DNA of 64,000 bases from Salminus brasiliensis (GCF_030463535.1 NC_132879.1:37120425-37184424); one strand, 5' to 3'; counted from the first letter of the stretch, positions 37,596 to 50,269 are shown. Program-made: numbers and translations. Notes: generated from the sequence alone by a model not told the origin.

Positions 37596-37599
37596 TAAA

Positions 37600-37770
37600 G
37601 TATGTCCACAATTAACCCCTTAAACGGGCCCCCAGTGTTATTATAAACTTCTATTATCAGAGAATAGCCCCAGCAGTGTGTACAGAAGTCCCTGTAGCCA
37701 CAGAGTAATACACCTTGGAGTGTTGAGCTTGGTTAGGGGTAAACCAAACAGGCCTGTTTGCTGTTAATTA
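37600..37770 (+). repeat. unnamed dispersed repeat R, copy 3 (plus)
   Basis: 'gtacagaagtccctgtagcc', 'gtaatacaccttggagtgtt' and 'ttaggggtaaac' match copies at 14.4 kb (inverse) and 16.5 kb. Confidence 0.55.
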
Positions 37771-39920
37771 GGATAGCACGGGTAGCCTAATGAGTGTGCT
37801 GCACTTAGATATCATAACAAACCCAGGTAAATCATAATGAGCTATCTGTATTTCAGCCGGACATTTACTGACTCATAACAACAGTACAATTCCATTGCTT
37901 ATGGGTGTAAGCGTGTGTTTAGGGGCATTTCCTCCATGGTTCGAACCCCGTTGCTGCTTCTGTACACTGTGTAAATAATGCTGGATGAATGGACCAATAG
38001 AAATGTTTCAAATGACTTGGAATAAACTCAGATTTTACATTACAATTACATTCATAGAGTTAAGGACGTTATTACCTTCTGCTGTAAGGTCACCATTTTT
38101 GGAGATACATGTTTTTCATTGGACAGCGAAATCCCATCAAGGTTGCACTAAGGTCACCATATTCAGCTGAAACAACTCAGTTCACTCAGTCAAATTCACC
38201 TTAACTCAAAATCTGCCAAAAAGTTGATCGCACACAAATGAACTATGCGTTTCAGTCAAACTAACTCAAAATTTAATAGTTGAGATAATTAGCCTCATTA
38301 TCCCAACTTTCTGTAGGTTATTTAAGTTAACCAAGTTAACTTCCGTAATTCAATAATGTGCAGTTAGGTTTTACAGTGTATGTATAGAATCTGGTGGAAT
38401 CTAATCTGTGATGTGGGTCTAGGTCCAACTAATGCGTATATGCTGTCATAAAACCAGACAGCAGAGCAGAAAAATGGAGCTGCTATTCACAAAAGTGGTA
38501 AGCGAACTCAGCGAGGCTTTGTTAACAGCCCTGCTTTTCTGCCCTTCTGCCCTGAATGAGATTCTATCAGGAAGAGGTGGAAATATCGGTGCAGTGGACT
38601 GATGGACTGAAATTATGCAACCGTTCCTTCCCGCTGTCAGTGACTGACGTGAATGACGGAGGCTGAATCCTTAACGCTGTGTTTTTTCATGACAGGTGTA
38701 ATGAGCTCTGGCCTAACTCATTCCATTTCCCTCCCCTTTCCCCTAGCCAAGTGAAAAAATTGTGTTGGTGACAAGGGCAAAATGATGGCTGTCTTAACCC
38801 TCTTAGCTGCTCATGTTTGCCTCTTTGCTTGGCAAAACCCTCTCAACTGATTATACAACGATGACGACTCGGGTTATTCCACTGGCACGCCTTCTGTGAA
38901 TTATAGATGGTGTGCGAGACAGACAACCTATGCAAAAAACACAGGAATTCACACAGTAGTGAACCTATCATAAAGATACTGGTCAAACACAGTTAAACAC
39001 CCATGACTCGCAAAAAAATCCAACATACCTCACAAGATGTACGAGGCTGAACTTCTGTCAGCACTAAACACCTAAGCCTGACATCTATTGAGCTCCCATC
39101 TATTCATAAGGCAGCTCAGCCATGGCAACCACTTCCAAACTGATCCTGAATAAGCTGTAACACGCGTTTATCATGTCAAGCTCTATAATCTTTAAATATC
39201 AAAAATGATTTCATGTATTTTATCAAAATATTTGTCTCACTGCAAGTGTTGTCTAGAATCTGTGTACTATGTGTATAATCTCTGCAATCCAAACAGATGT
39301 ACAGTAAGACCAACATTAGATGCTAGTGGGTGGAATGCCCTGAAAGCATCAACTTGTTTGACAAAGTAAACAAAAATTTTTTTATCCAGTAAAAGTAACA
39401 TTTGCATATTATCCTAGTCACTGAATTGAGTGCTCAGCATTTTTTCTGATTGTTTTTACTCTTGGAAATGGAATCGAGCACCCGGTTTTCAAAAATCAGA
39501 AACCGCTACAAACACATTTTAGAGACAGGAGAGAATGGAACATGCATAGTTGGGAATATTTATGATTGTGAGGTAAAAAAAAAAAAAAAAAAAAAAAAAG
39601 ACAAAATGGATTCTTCTTAGTAATGTAAGTCAAACACCAGAGAGAGAGAGTGAGCGAGCGAGCGAGAGAGAGGGGTAAAGTAACTCTCAAATGCATTAGG
39701 ACACATTCACATGGGCAAAGTGAGGACACTCGTCTTTCAAAATTCTGGGAAGAGCACAGCTTACAGAGGAAGCAGTATATTCCCTGTGAACCCTGAGCAG
39801 GAGAGTGAGGGGAAAAAAGGAGTGACTTGGAGAACAGATGAACACCCCCCTGAATTACTGAGACTGTTCTACGCAAACAACCAGTTTTTACTAGCTGCTG
39901 TTGGCTGAATTTGCAGATAT
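37771..39920. other. intergenic with SINE-like and microsatellite debris
   Basis: 37890-38010 contains a B-box-like 'ggttcgaaccccg' and 'ctgtgtaaataatgctggat', like a SINE tail. A poly(A) of about 24 bp is at 39576-39599 and a GA/GAGC run at 39643-39672. Nothing else is recognised. Confidence 0.4.
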
Positions 39921-39929
39921 GTAAATGTA

Positions 39930-40620
39930 AAGTGCTGTGTAAAAGTATTTGTCCCTTCAATGTTTTGAATGCGTCACATTTCCAATTTTAATACAAGATA
40001 AAGACAATACGAGTAAATACACACTGCTTAGATTCATTAAAACCTGTCACTCATGTGAAGAAAAAAAAAAAAAGGACTTAATTCCACAACCTTAATTTTG
40101 TTTCTTTTGAGCTTTTCAAAGGTGGACTTGCTTTTGTGATTCGGATCACTGTCCTGTTACATGACCCAACTGCGCTTTAGCTCACAACTCCAAACGTGCA
40201 TTCTCCTTCCAGACTCGTACATTTGTGACTAAAAGTCTACATATTACTGACGCAAGACAGACATGTAGCAACCAGTGAAACTGTATTACCTAAACTTAAC
40301 TTACTAAGTCACTTAAACCTAAGCCTAAACTTAACCTAACCTAAATTTAACCTAACCTACACATAAACCTAAACTTACTACACTTAAGCCCAAGACTAAC
40401 CTTAATTTAACCTAACCTTAACTTAATACACTTTATATGGTGGAATGTGGTGCTAGCTTACAACAGATGTAATTGGAACCATGTCTTTTACCTTTAACTC
40501 ATCAATCCACAGGGTTGTATCACAAAAATCTTGTGGGTCATCGAGATGCTTGTTTGGAAACACAGAATGTAGCATAAGCTGCAAATAAAATCGGCTATTT
40601 AATCAAAGATACGCTGGTTG
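39930..40620 (-). pseudogene. Tc1-like relic split by a tandem array
   Basis: 39930-40215 matches a fish Tc1 3' side (plus-strand 'gtgtaaaagtatttgtccct', then 'aaaggtggacttgcttttgt' and 'ggatcactgtcctgtta', the complement of the DNDPKH region). 40440-40600 matches more upstream transposase ('atcttgtgggtcatcgagat'). Between them lies the minisatellite at 40268-40432. Confidence 0.6.
40268..40432. repeat. inverted relative of the 65-bp minisatellite
   Basis: CCTAAA-type tandem repeat whose complement resembles the 23.0-23.6 kb unit ('taacctaacctacacataaa'). The 25-bp end block at 40268-40292 is the reverse complement of 23580-23604 with two differences. Confidence 0.75.
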
Positions 40621-40624
40621 AAGA

Positions 40625-42870
40625 CTTCCAAGTAATGTTTAAAACCAAAAACCAATCTAGGAAAACTTTTAGTCACACAGATGGATTATAAACATAAGCA
40701 AAATGTCCCAATAGAGACAACGAACAAAATACACTTATTGTTCTTATTAAAACATATAGCTCTCTAAACCACCTAGAATTATATGATATAATATTTACAT
40801 TTTGCTAATTTGTGCAGATTATTTTACACTGCTTAACAATGTCAACCACGTGGCTCCAGTGCAACGTTGAGCAGATACTTTTATACAAGCAATGCTGGCC
40901 AGCCAGTCTTACAAGGGTGCAAAACACTTTTACTTCATCAATGAATTAAACACTTACTTTGGAAGATTTACTTTATTACTAAATAACTGAATACTTGTAC
41001 TTTTATTCAGTTATATTTCAAAAACAAACATAAAAAAATCAATCAGGTGTTTTTATTCATGGTTAAAGACCATTCATCTGTTTAAGGCATGATTGTGATA
41101 CTGTTAGCAGTTATATTGATATTATTAAATTAAAAGCTGATCAAAAATAATTGATTAATTATTTAAACCTTACATTTTCATTTAGACCTCAAGTACTCGT
41201 TATAAATTTCAAAGGCCAGGAGATTTTTCTCTTGCCAATTAGTTGAGCTGTCACACTTTAATTTGTTGTTTTTAATAAAAATGTCCTACCAGATTTTTGT
41301 GCGAGGGCTGGTACTGCTTAGTCACTGCACCACGTCACCACAGCCACAAAACAAACCATTTGTTAAGTTACTTAATGAAATACTTACTTTTTACATTTTT
41401 TATAGTGCCGGTCACACACCTCGTAATTACAAAATAGCAACTTCTTAACTTTCAGTGGAAGTCAATGTTAAAAGCTTTTGTTCGGAGTCATTTTAGAGCA
41501 TTTGTCTGAGGCAATGTAAAGAACTTCCAGATTTTGTCCAAAATGGAAAAACTGAAAATGGAGAAACAAGGTTTTTGCATGTCAGCAATGATGTTTACAT
41601 GTAGGTAAATCTTTTGTACAATTATTTGACTTTTTTTTTTTGGTACCACTTCTAGATGAGTAAGATTTTGAGCATGTTTCCCTCAGAGGAGGATAGATTT
41701 CCCTTTTTAGGAGCCTTGATTCTTCTTGAACCATCCCAAAAACAAAGACGCCCATATTCACCATTTGTGTTGGCCACAGATGGAATTTAACCCGATCGTG
41801 CAATGAACACACATATACACACTAGTGAGCAAACACACACAGTGACAGAGAGCACACATGCCAGAGTGGTGGGCAGCAATCGCAGCGGCGCCCAGCCCCC
41901 CTCCCCCTATAAAATAAAAAAATAAATAAAAATTCAGGTGAGATTGTGAGCACAGTCCCCCACGACACAAAAATTATGCAGTCCTGCATGTGGCAAATTC
42001 GCAGGGGTCAGCACAACCCAAGTGCAATGGCTAAACCTCGCCCTGGGCGAACCACCTTTCTGCTTATGGTATCACCCCTGCCATATATTATATTATATTA
42101 TATATAATGAACATTTGGCTAGAGGTCTGCACTCCCACTGGACTAAAGGCAATTTCTTGTGGCACGGGGCTAATTTTTTGTCGTGTGTGGGAGTGGGCTG
42201 TTAACCAGCCTAGTGCAAAAAAACACATATGTGCAGAAAAATTCAGCAAATGAATAACTTGCATTCTTGTTGGCTGTGTCCCAAACTGTACACGGTCACA
42301 TTAAATAGCATAGGAGGGAAAAAAAACCCCCAAAAAAACAAACTAACCACCATCAGAAGTATGAAGAACAACACAGTGGATATTTCTTGCATTTTGTTCA
42401 TGGAGAAATGATTATTTACATATGGTGATGTTCCTTCACAATGCAAGTAATCACGCCTGATGAGCAAGACTGCCATGCTGTTTCTATGGAGAATCACGAC
42501 TGATTATCACTAGGGGGCTTGGACCTAAATTTCTGGAGTCAAAAGTGGCCGTCCTGCATAACACCTGTTGTACAATCGCCATGTAAGTAAACGTGCCTGG
42601 ACTTCAAATGGAAGAGCCATTTCCTGATGGCTATCTTTGATCATCTCTAATAAGAGACTTGGAACAGAAGCGAGGAGGACTGAACAGAACATAATTAACA
42701 CTCTGGGCCTCAACTCTTGAGGACAGTCACCTAGGTCCAAATTGTCATTTTATTCCCTCAGAGCTGTTAACATGGCTGTCAAAAGTTCTGGCTAAAGGCA
42801 GTGTCCGCTGAAAGGTGAGTAAAAGGAAGTGAAAATAGAAACTGGTGTCAAAAACAGAGTCAAATAGACC
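40625..42870. other. intergenic, nothing recognised
   Basis: AT-rich. No coding or transposon signal. Confidence 0.45.
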
Positions 42871-42874
42871 TCTT

Positions 42875-44205
42875 TCTCAGGGCTGTTCAGAGTTCAGAGT
42901 CGGTTGGTCGATTTAGAATCTAACAGGCCTTCAAACTGCTGTGTTGAAGCTGACTTGTGCTTGGACTAAGGTCCTTCAGGACTGGGGCATTATCAGCAAC
43001 GTGACATGATGGAGGGCTCAGTTCTTCTGGACTTAGATTGGCCATTGAGGTTAGACCACTCCTCCTTCATTTATATTAACCATAAACCAGCCTTTAAGAA
43101 GAGTCAACCAGGAATTGAGAAGAAAAACTAGGCTCTACTGGCGCTGAGAAATTCGACTGCTCAGGGTTCAGGACAGAACCTGACCCAGCCCTACTGCAGT
43201 TGGGTAAACGAAACACGTCTCAATTCCATGGTCAGCCCTTTCAATAAAATTTAACACCCTAATAAAATCCTTTGCAAGTATCTCGAAGCATGACTGGATG
43301 GAATTTCCTGCCATCAGTCAAGCCTTTCATCTTGCTGACCATCCCGCCACCATAGAGTTTTAGATAGAGAGGCAGGCTGTCCCTTCAGTTCAAGCCTCAA
43401 AAATAGCAGAATCCTCGGGCATAATTCAGAGACACAAGGAAGAGCGAGCGACCACGCAAGGACTATTGTTTGGGCCGAGATGCCGGCTGCTCTGGTAGCT
43501 GAAGCTTCAATTGTAATCGATTCCTCAAGTGTATCGGACTCTATCGACTGCTCTTTCTGCAGCTGAGGGTGGAAAGACACACTGCTCGCTCTCGCGCCGC
43601 TGAGGACTCTCCTTTCATTAACCCAAAACCCAAAATGTGATTCGAAACATATTTTGGGGTCTGAATTATTGAGTGTGTTTCATTTTGCCTCCAAACGCCT
43701 TTAAGGGGAAACATGCTCTGTCCTCATGAAAAATAGATCCTTGAATTCTCTCGCTTCACTTTCTCACACACCAACCAGCATCAGCACTCTCTCTCACACA
43801 CACCGCCATACCTTTCTGTGCTTTGTTTGATCAAGTTCTGATCATGTCTGACTGAACTTGTAGGTGAAAACCTACAGCTCTTAAAAGGCACACCAGCACC
43901 ACACTCTTGTTGCACTGTTAATCTGCTTTCATTTGGAGCACCATTGCGATCACCATCTACCGTACACTAGAACGGGGTTTCACAGAACACTCTCGTCTCG
44001 ACGCCATTAGTGCCCAATGGTTCACTTCTTGAAGGATGTTTTACGGTTAATGGTGGTCTAACCTAAATGGCCAATCCAAGTCCAGAAGAACTGAGCCCTC
44101 CATCACTTCACATTGATCCTAAAGGGTCTTAGTCCAAGCACAAGGCAGCTGCAACTCAACAAGAAATCAACCAAATGGTTCTGAACTCGGCCCTCTAGGA
44201 GCAAT
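42875..44205. repeat. 1.3-kb inverted-repeat structure
   Basis: Arms at about 42875-43110 and 44030-44205 are imperfect inverse copies. The best block is 43013-43065 ('gagggctcagttcttctgga' onward) against 44050-44102, with few differences. Further matches ('gtgcttggactaag', 'gagttcag...ttggt.gattt') extend outward. The 0.9-kb centre has no transposase and includes a high-complexity block. It is either a foldback element or two inverted copies of one repeat. Confidence 0.75.
43310..43620. promoter_or_regulatory. candidate conserved non-coding element inside the inverted repeat
   Basis: Repeat-free stretch with 'ttcaattgtaatcgattcct' (TALE/homeobox-like cores) between the two arms at 42.9 and 44.2 kb. 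No coding similarity. Weak inference. Confidence 0.2.
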
Positions 44206-44209
44206 ATAC

Positions 44210-45070
44210 CAGGGGGGTTCATGGTAATGATAACCTAGGGAGAAATCATTAGGTATCATTTCAAAAATTGTGTAAAAATTGCTATTTGAACATGCATTTA
44301 ATACATTACTGTAACATAATTCCTTAATATTAGCAATGAAGTTATGAAGACCAGCTTTGGGGGTCATCAAGAGAAACTGCGTATTACTGCCACGTGGTAA
44401 AACCACCCCCACCCTCACTCACAGGCTCCTGGAGCAGCACAGTTTTGATTTTTTTTTAACAGGAAGTAAAACAGAAATGTACACGTTTTCACATTACAAC
44501 TCATCTGATTCTCTGGGGGCCACACGAAGGGCAGCGCACCACTACTCTTAAGTAGTATTTTGCAAAATTCCTGAAGATTTTTGGATTTACAATTGCCTTT
44601 CTATTAAACAAGCATTTCGCAAAGTGTTTTTTTAGTCATCTAGACTTCAACTTGACCTCTATAGTTCATGTTAGCTGCCATTTCTTAATTATAACAAGAC
44701 TTGAGAAAACCGCTACCTGGAAACTCATCTTACAGCATGCTCCTGCTTTGTGAGCATTGATTACTGCAATCTTTTGCTAGACAGCAGCTTATGAGGGGAG
44801 CCCATGGCTGCTAATTGTTGTTGAGTCTTAAATGAGAGGATTAATAAAGCTTTGACATTTGCATCACCTGCCCTTTCCTATTCATGTATCTTCATCATGA
44901 AGATCTGAGAACTTTAAGGTTTCTTGAGAGCTCAAATCTCATGATGTTCTTTTTCCGTTCCTACGGACGCATTCATGCGTGTTTGCACACAATAATATGA
45001 TAAAGCAAGACAACATTAATTGGGAATTAGCCATGCACCCACCCATCCATTCAGCAGCGAGACACGGAAA
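44210..45070. other. intergenic downstream of snd1, nothing recognised
   Basis: Unique-looking sequence between the inverted-repeat structure and the inferred snd1 transcript end. Confidence 0.5.
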
Positions 45071-45087
45071 AGAAGACTTTGCTCATT

Positions 45088-45093
45088 TTTATT
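45088..45093 (-). promoter_or_regulatory. candidate snd1 polyadenylation signal AATAAA
   Basis: TTTATT on the plus strand reads AATAAA on the minus strand, about 900 bp after the snd1 stop. A cleavage site would be expected 10-30 bp further left. It is the best candidate on position only. The hexamer is common by chance in AT-rich DNA. Confidence 0.4.
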
Positions 45094-45741
45094 CAGCAGA
45101 TTTAAATACAATGATAGGGTCTACCTTGGAAGGAAAATAATTCAAACACTGTTGTTTCTGCTATGGCAGGAGAGCGAGACGGAGAGGAGAAGACGAGGAA
45201 GAAATGACTGTTAAATGTAAACATCCCAGAGGAGTAGAACGAATGCTTGTCAAGGCGTTGGCAGCTTTTCTTTGCGCCACAAAGAGAAATAAAGAAAAGA
45301 AAGAAAGAAACAAAAAAAAAAAAAACAAAAAAAAAACACTCCTTACACAAAAGTCCAGAAAGGTCAAACACTCATACATTTAAAAAATACACTCGTTAGT
45401 TTCACTTTGAGTGCACTTATCTAGCATCAAAATAATATCCATATACATTTAAATATAGAACTTTGTCATGATTAAGGAAGCGTTTTCTCAGGAAGCTGTC
45501 GAGTTCATGATTCCTCTGTGCAGACCCCACCCTTCTGAAAGTACTGCCCTCTGAAGAAGAGCTCATGCTGGAGCAGAACTACAAAGAGTTTGGCTGTTGT
45601 GTGACAGTACTGGGGGAGAGGGGCGGATGTTAAACAGTATGTTTGGCTAAAAACGAACATGGAAATGATGACTGGCTAAAACATCACGGTACGTTGGTCC
45701 TAGTTTAAGTATTTACAAGTGAATTCACCTGTAGCCCTGCT

Positions 45742-45747
<6 letters not shown>

Positions 45748-45785
<38 letters not shown>
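45748..45785. repeat. poly(A) tract, 38 bp
   Basis: Uninterrupted A38 followed by G6. It lies within the inferred snd1 3' UTR, where it would be transcribed as poly(U). Confidence 0.95.
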
Positions 45786-45788
<3 letters not shown>

Positions 45789-45992
45789 GGGAGGAAAAAA
45801 CCTCGGGCAGAAGAGGGGAAATGCACAGAGTGTCAAAGAAGACCGAGAGAGATGAATGTTTGCAATATTACCAAAAAAAAAAAATATATAAAGAGAGCAT
45901 GTTAACGCTTGGGTGTGATGTTTATATTCTTTTTCCTCTTTCTCTCTGCGGATGCATCTCATCTTCCACAAGGTCTTTGGAATGGCAGGAAC

Positions 45993-46058
45993 TCAGCGAC
46001 TGTATCCAAACTCATCTGCGTCATCGGCACGGAAGTCTCCATAGCGCCAAATGTTGAG
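45993..46058 (-). CDS. snd1: snd1 terminal coding exon and stop codon
   Basis: The last 21 codons, '[20 protein letters not shown]' plus R, followed by TGA at 45993-45995. The acceptor on the minus strand ends 'ccctattgcag'. The acidic '[10 protein letters not shown]' tail is the conserved carboxyl terminus of animal SND1, so the reading frame ends where the family normally ends. The exon continues into the 3' UTR on its left side. Confidence 0.95.
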   Translation of the reverse strand, partial: LNIWRYGDFRADDADEFGYSR

Positions 46059-46612
46059 CTGCAATAGGGGGTTGAGAGAGAATGGAGGGGTAGGTGGATG
46101 GGAAGAAGCAAGAAATTATAGTGGTACACTGGAACAAAAAACAGGCAAAAAGCTCACAGCTGATTATACCCAGCAAAATCAACCAAACAATCAATCACGT
46201 CCAAAACATTCCAAGAGCGCGAATCAAATATGAGGCTGACAGGCGAAGCCATCAGCTACCCGTGAGGGGGAAGCACCCGAATGCCTTCCACTGCATTCAA
46301 AAAGTACATGCTGGTCACTACCACTACCATCACCACTTCTTCCTAAAAGCAGCAAGAACAGACATTTAAACAGCCTCTCGCGCCAGCCAATTTAGATCCA
46401 GTCATGTGTGGACACATCCTCATTCAATTCTATTCCATCGGTTTCTCACGCAGGCTTCACTTCATAAAGCACGGAAGTGCTTTTTTTTCTGTTTAACGTT
46501 CCATTTCTGAGCAGTGAAATGACCTTACATTTAGAGTGAATTCTGAAAATGGAAGAGAAAGGAGTCGTACAGGCTCCACACTCTCTCAGAATACTCCCCC
46601 TCTTTATTCGGT

Positions 46613-46636
46613 CTGTGTGTGTGTGTGTGTGTGTGT
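46613..46636. repeat. (GT)n microsatellite
   Basis: Perfect GT array in the last snd1 intron. Confidence 0.95.
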
Positions 46637-46639
46637 CTG

Positions 46640-47050
46640 TTCAGCTGTTAAGACAGAGAGAATCGCAGCTAATTAGCAGCTATGATAATTAGCGCCGTTG
46701 TTAGGAGAGACATCATCATCAGCTCCTCGCATGGCTCCGTTTGCCACTCCCGCAACAGAGCTTGCCACTCGTGTCTTGTTAAACACCCATTGGCCTCTGA
46801 TGGGGAGAAGTGTGCAAGTGAGAAGATTGCGCTCCTCATGATGGCGTCGGAAAAAATAAATAAAAAAAATAAATCTGCAACGTGGGTCGAACAGGCCCGT
46901 CACAGCAGAACGGTTGGCTGGAGCCTGACTGTTGCTTCCAAAAAGAATGAGTGCACAGTCTTACGGGACAGTGCAGTGATGGCAATAAGACACAATGGCT
47001 CCGGAAACAGAGTTGGGAAGGGAGGGGACAGTGTAAAATCTAACTTGCCT
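46640..47050. promoter_or_regulatory. candidate conserved non-coding element in snd1 intron
   Basis: A repeat-poor, high-complexity block with clustered homeodomain-type cores ('gcagctaattagcagctatg', 'gataattagcgccg') and no coding similarity. Read as a possible enhancer from composition alone. Confidence 0.25.
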
Positions 47051-48354
47051 TTGTGATACTCGAAAAAACTAAAAAAAAACCTACTAATCAGACTTATCGG
47101 AGATCTGCTTGTGTGCTATGCAGCAGAACTAAGTAGCACATGCAGGGAGAAATGAAGGAATCGGAAAAAAAAGATTTCATTTACTGTTGGGTGTTTAGGC
47201 AGAGAGCACCTGCAACTAACAGTTCAGATGGATAAATTAACACAGAAACAAAGGACCACATGACTGATTAAACGGACGTATAGACAACAGTCAGGTTAGG
47301 TAGCTTTCTAGGTTTTAGCTGCTTAGGTTTCGCTTGGGACGTGTCTCTGACAGGAACGAAGGCTGAAGGCATAGATCAGTTAAAGCTGCGTGGAACAAAA
47401 CTCCTCAGCCCTCTGACTGGTAAGGGTACCACTGACTCATACAGTACCCAAGAGTAACACCTGTTAATTTACATCAGAAGGAGGGAACTATAGCAACATG
47501 TATGGCTTATTTATTGGTTAATGGAATACTACTGATGCAGCATACTTTGTACATGTGTATTGAGCGCCTGAGAAAGAGAGCGATTAACCTAATCAGACAA
47601 GGAACACAGGTTTGGCGTCCCTGGGGCTTTAAAACCCATTTATTTGGGCAGCTTGTGTCTGTTTATGCTTGTAAAAACATCATAACAAAAGCAGTTAAAA
47701 AATAAAATAAAAAAAGAAGCCTCCTTGTTTCATTTATTTCTACTGGAGAGCCTAGATCTTTATATGGATCTGTTACCATTTACAAGCAGCAGCCGACCTG
47801 ATTGAACGTAATAAGGTATTGATTAACCAAAAACCGGTCTTAAGGAAGTATGAGGCCTATTTGGGGTTCTGTGAACACAGGGTCAGTCATTTGTATCATT
47901 TACATTTATTCTAATGAGGGCTTTTCTGAGCTGACACTATTGTACTGTACTGTGTATCTCAGGGGAAGAGTACAGATATAAGTAAACAGACTGAAAACAC
48001 TAAAAAGCAAATCAAATATCTTGACATGGATGGAAAATGGATGCAAGTGGAGAGAAAGAAAGAAAAGCAAGGCAGGGAAAGGCATGGAAGAAAGAAGTTT
48101 AACATGGAAAGGTAGAGAGCAGAAGGAGAGAAGAGAAGGAAAATAACTAAAGAGAAACAAAAGATGGTAGGACGAGTTTGGAGAGATGTGGAAGTGGATA
48201 GAAAAGGTGGACGTGCAGAGAGACTGTGGATGAAGAAAGAGTGGGTGATGCAGGGCGGTGCAGGGATGATGCTTGCCAGTTTGGTAAGGGAGAGCAGGGC
48301 AATAGAGGACAAACGAAACATGAAAAAAGATGAAGAGCTGGAGAAGAGACTTAC

Positions 48355-48399
48355 CCTGGCACTCTTTGCAGACTCCTGGGCATTTAGATACTCGGTCAC
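48355..48399 (-). CDS. snd1: snd1 penultimate coding exon (45 bp)
   Basis: A very short exon of 15 codons, 'VTEYLNAQESAKSAR', in phase 0-0. Acceptor is 'cttgtttttcag' and donor 'gtaagtct' on the minus strand. It encodes the helix following SN5. The SND1 protein continues 'QKM-VTEYLN...KSAR-LNIW', so the join on both sides reproduces the family sequence without gaps. The exon lies 9.5 kb downstream of the previous exon, so it could easily be missed by gene finders. Confidence 0.95.
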
Positions 48400-50184
48400 C
48401 TGAAAAACAAGCACAAGAACAGTGGTTAGACTAAGAGCTGGGATTAGTGTCACACGGCAGAGCTGACTGAGGATTAGTGGCTTTATAAATGGGTGAACAA
48501 CAACAAAAGATGACAAGCATCACCACCCACCCACGAAGCAAATGCAGTCAATGCAAACAAACAATCAGCTTTAGGGCAGGTGGACTTCCCTAATTCAGGT
48601 CTATAGTACAGCACAGTGTATTCCTGTGTCCTACAGGCCCCCTCCAAAACCTCCTTTCGAAGCCTAATTAGTGAATGAGGTCTTCTGCTGAAATTGAACC
48701 AGGGTCTTTAGTCAAGCAGACGCATGAGGAAGCAGATGGGTTCTATTTGAGGGTGGCTTTGGTTTGAGAAGGGAATGCTTGGAAGCATGCGTGCAGCTCT
48801 TGTACCACCAAAATCACTGGCTATATCGCTCTCCGTTCCCCCCTCTCTCTCTCTTTCTCCGTCCCTCCACCCAACCAGCAACAGCACGAGCAGGCCTGCA
48901 CAAACAGCCACCATATTGACCGTTTCTGCCAGAGTGGCCATTCAGAATCATCGACTGACCCACAGATGAGTCACGCAGGGAGAAGTGAGAGAGAAGGTGT
49001 GTGTAAGAGAGAAGAGAGAGAGAGAAAGGGGGAAAAGGGGAGGGGGAAAAAATAAATAAAATAGAGGCATGGATAATGTGTTCAGCTCAAGGTGCAAAGC
49101 TCTTAGAGGCTGCCATTGTGATAGATGGTCGTAGAATGTAACTGAGGGGTGGGATGCAGCATATTCCACTGGTCCCATATTTCCCAACTTATTAGGAACA
49201 GTTGAGATCACAGCCAAGAAATTAACACAAATCTGCAAAGATGCCAGATGTTGAAAACTGCAGAGTGTGACGTTCTTTCTATAGCCTGCTTGAGCCCGAG
49301 CCTGTGTGCGCGCGCGTGTGAGTGTGGAGGGTGTGGGGGTGTATTTAGGTCTTAATTGCTTAGCTGGCGAGCTGATTCTGCAGTGCTGCTGAACACACGG
49401 AGGGAGAGAGAGAGAGAGACAGAGACAGAAGCATATCTGGAGGGTACAGCTGCAGACTGAGTGGAAAGTGCAGGCAGCGCACAGGCCATCCATCAAGCCT
49501 GAGGCCTGCGCAAACCACACGCATGTGACGCAGTCTTGCACCTTTTCGTCTACCAACCCCATATGCCATCAGCTAGAACCGCTCACGCCTTCACACACTC
49601 TGCGCTAAAGCTAAAGAAGCAGCAGAACAATACACCATACATATTATTCCTCTATGGTCTTAAGATGATAAGCAGATGTTGAGGACTCTGACCAGGTCCT
49701 GAGAGCGACTCAGAGAATACGCCAGTGCTGGTGTTGCTATTTTTTTGCTTCTCGCGCAAAAACGTCTTTGTCAATTCTATGTCTATTCATTATGACATTT
49801 TGACACCATGCAAAGAACTGTGCAAAAAATCAGGCTTTTGTTTGGCTCCAACAATGTCAAGTTTGGTTGTGAAAGTAAGATGAAAACTGAAAAGCTAACC
49901 TAAAGCTGAAAGAAAAGGGGGGGGGGGGGCGAGACAAGGTCACATTGTCATTTGGTAAGCCGTACAATCTGGTACACAATACAGAGATTTCCATCAATAG
50001 CTCAACTCCCTTCTAGCTGGATAGCAAACTTCTCTCTCCGAACATTCACATGATTTCTCCAATCCGTGCCCTGTCATGGGAAATGAGAGCTTTCAGGGCT
50101 CTTTGACTGCATAGCACAACCATTTCTTGACTGCTGATGGGCTGAAATGGTGACAAGCTAATCAGCTTTTGCACGCATTCTTTA

Positions 50185-50193
<9 letters not shown>

Positions 50194-50269
<76 letters not shown>

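Larger units (their letters stand above)
45075..45992 (-). other. snd1: probable snd1 3' UTR
   Basis: Sequence immediately downstream (minus strand) of the snd1 stop codon. No further splice signal or coding similarity is seen. It contains an uninterrupted run of 38 A on the plus strand (45748-45785), which would be a U-tract in the mRNA, and pyrimidine-rich blocks near 45289-45337. The only AATAAA on the minus strand that I found in this stretch is at 45088-45093. The UTR end is therefore inferred at about 45075. Confidence 0.5.
46059..48354 (-). other. snd1: snd1 last intron
   Basis: A 2.3-kb intron with GT-AG boundaries. It holds a (GT)n microsatellite at 46613-46636, a candidate conserved non-coding block at 46640-47050 and purine-rich sequence at 48050-48340. 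No exon or recognisable mobile element is seen in the remainder. Confidence 0.8.

Noticed and set aside
44210..45070. Leptin or another known SND1 neighbour downstream of snd1
   Set aside because: No exon with recognisable similarity was found in this stretch or in the 45 kb left of it.
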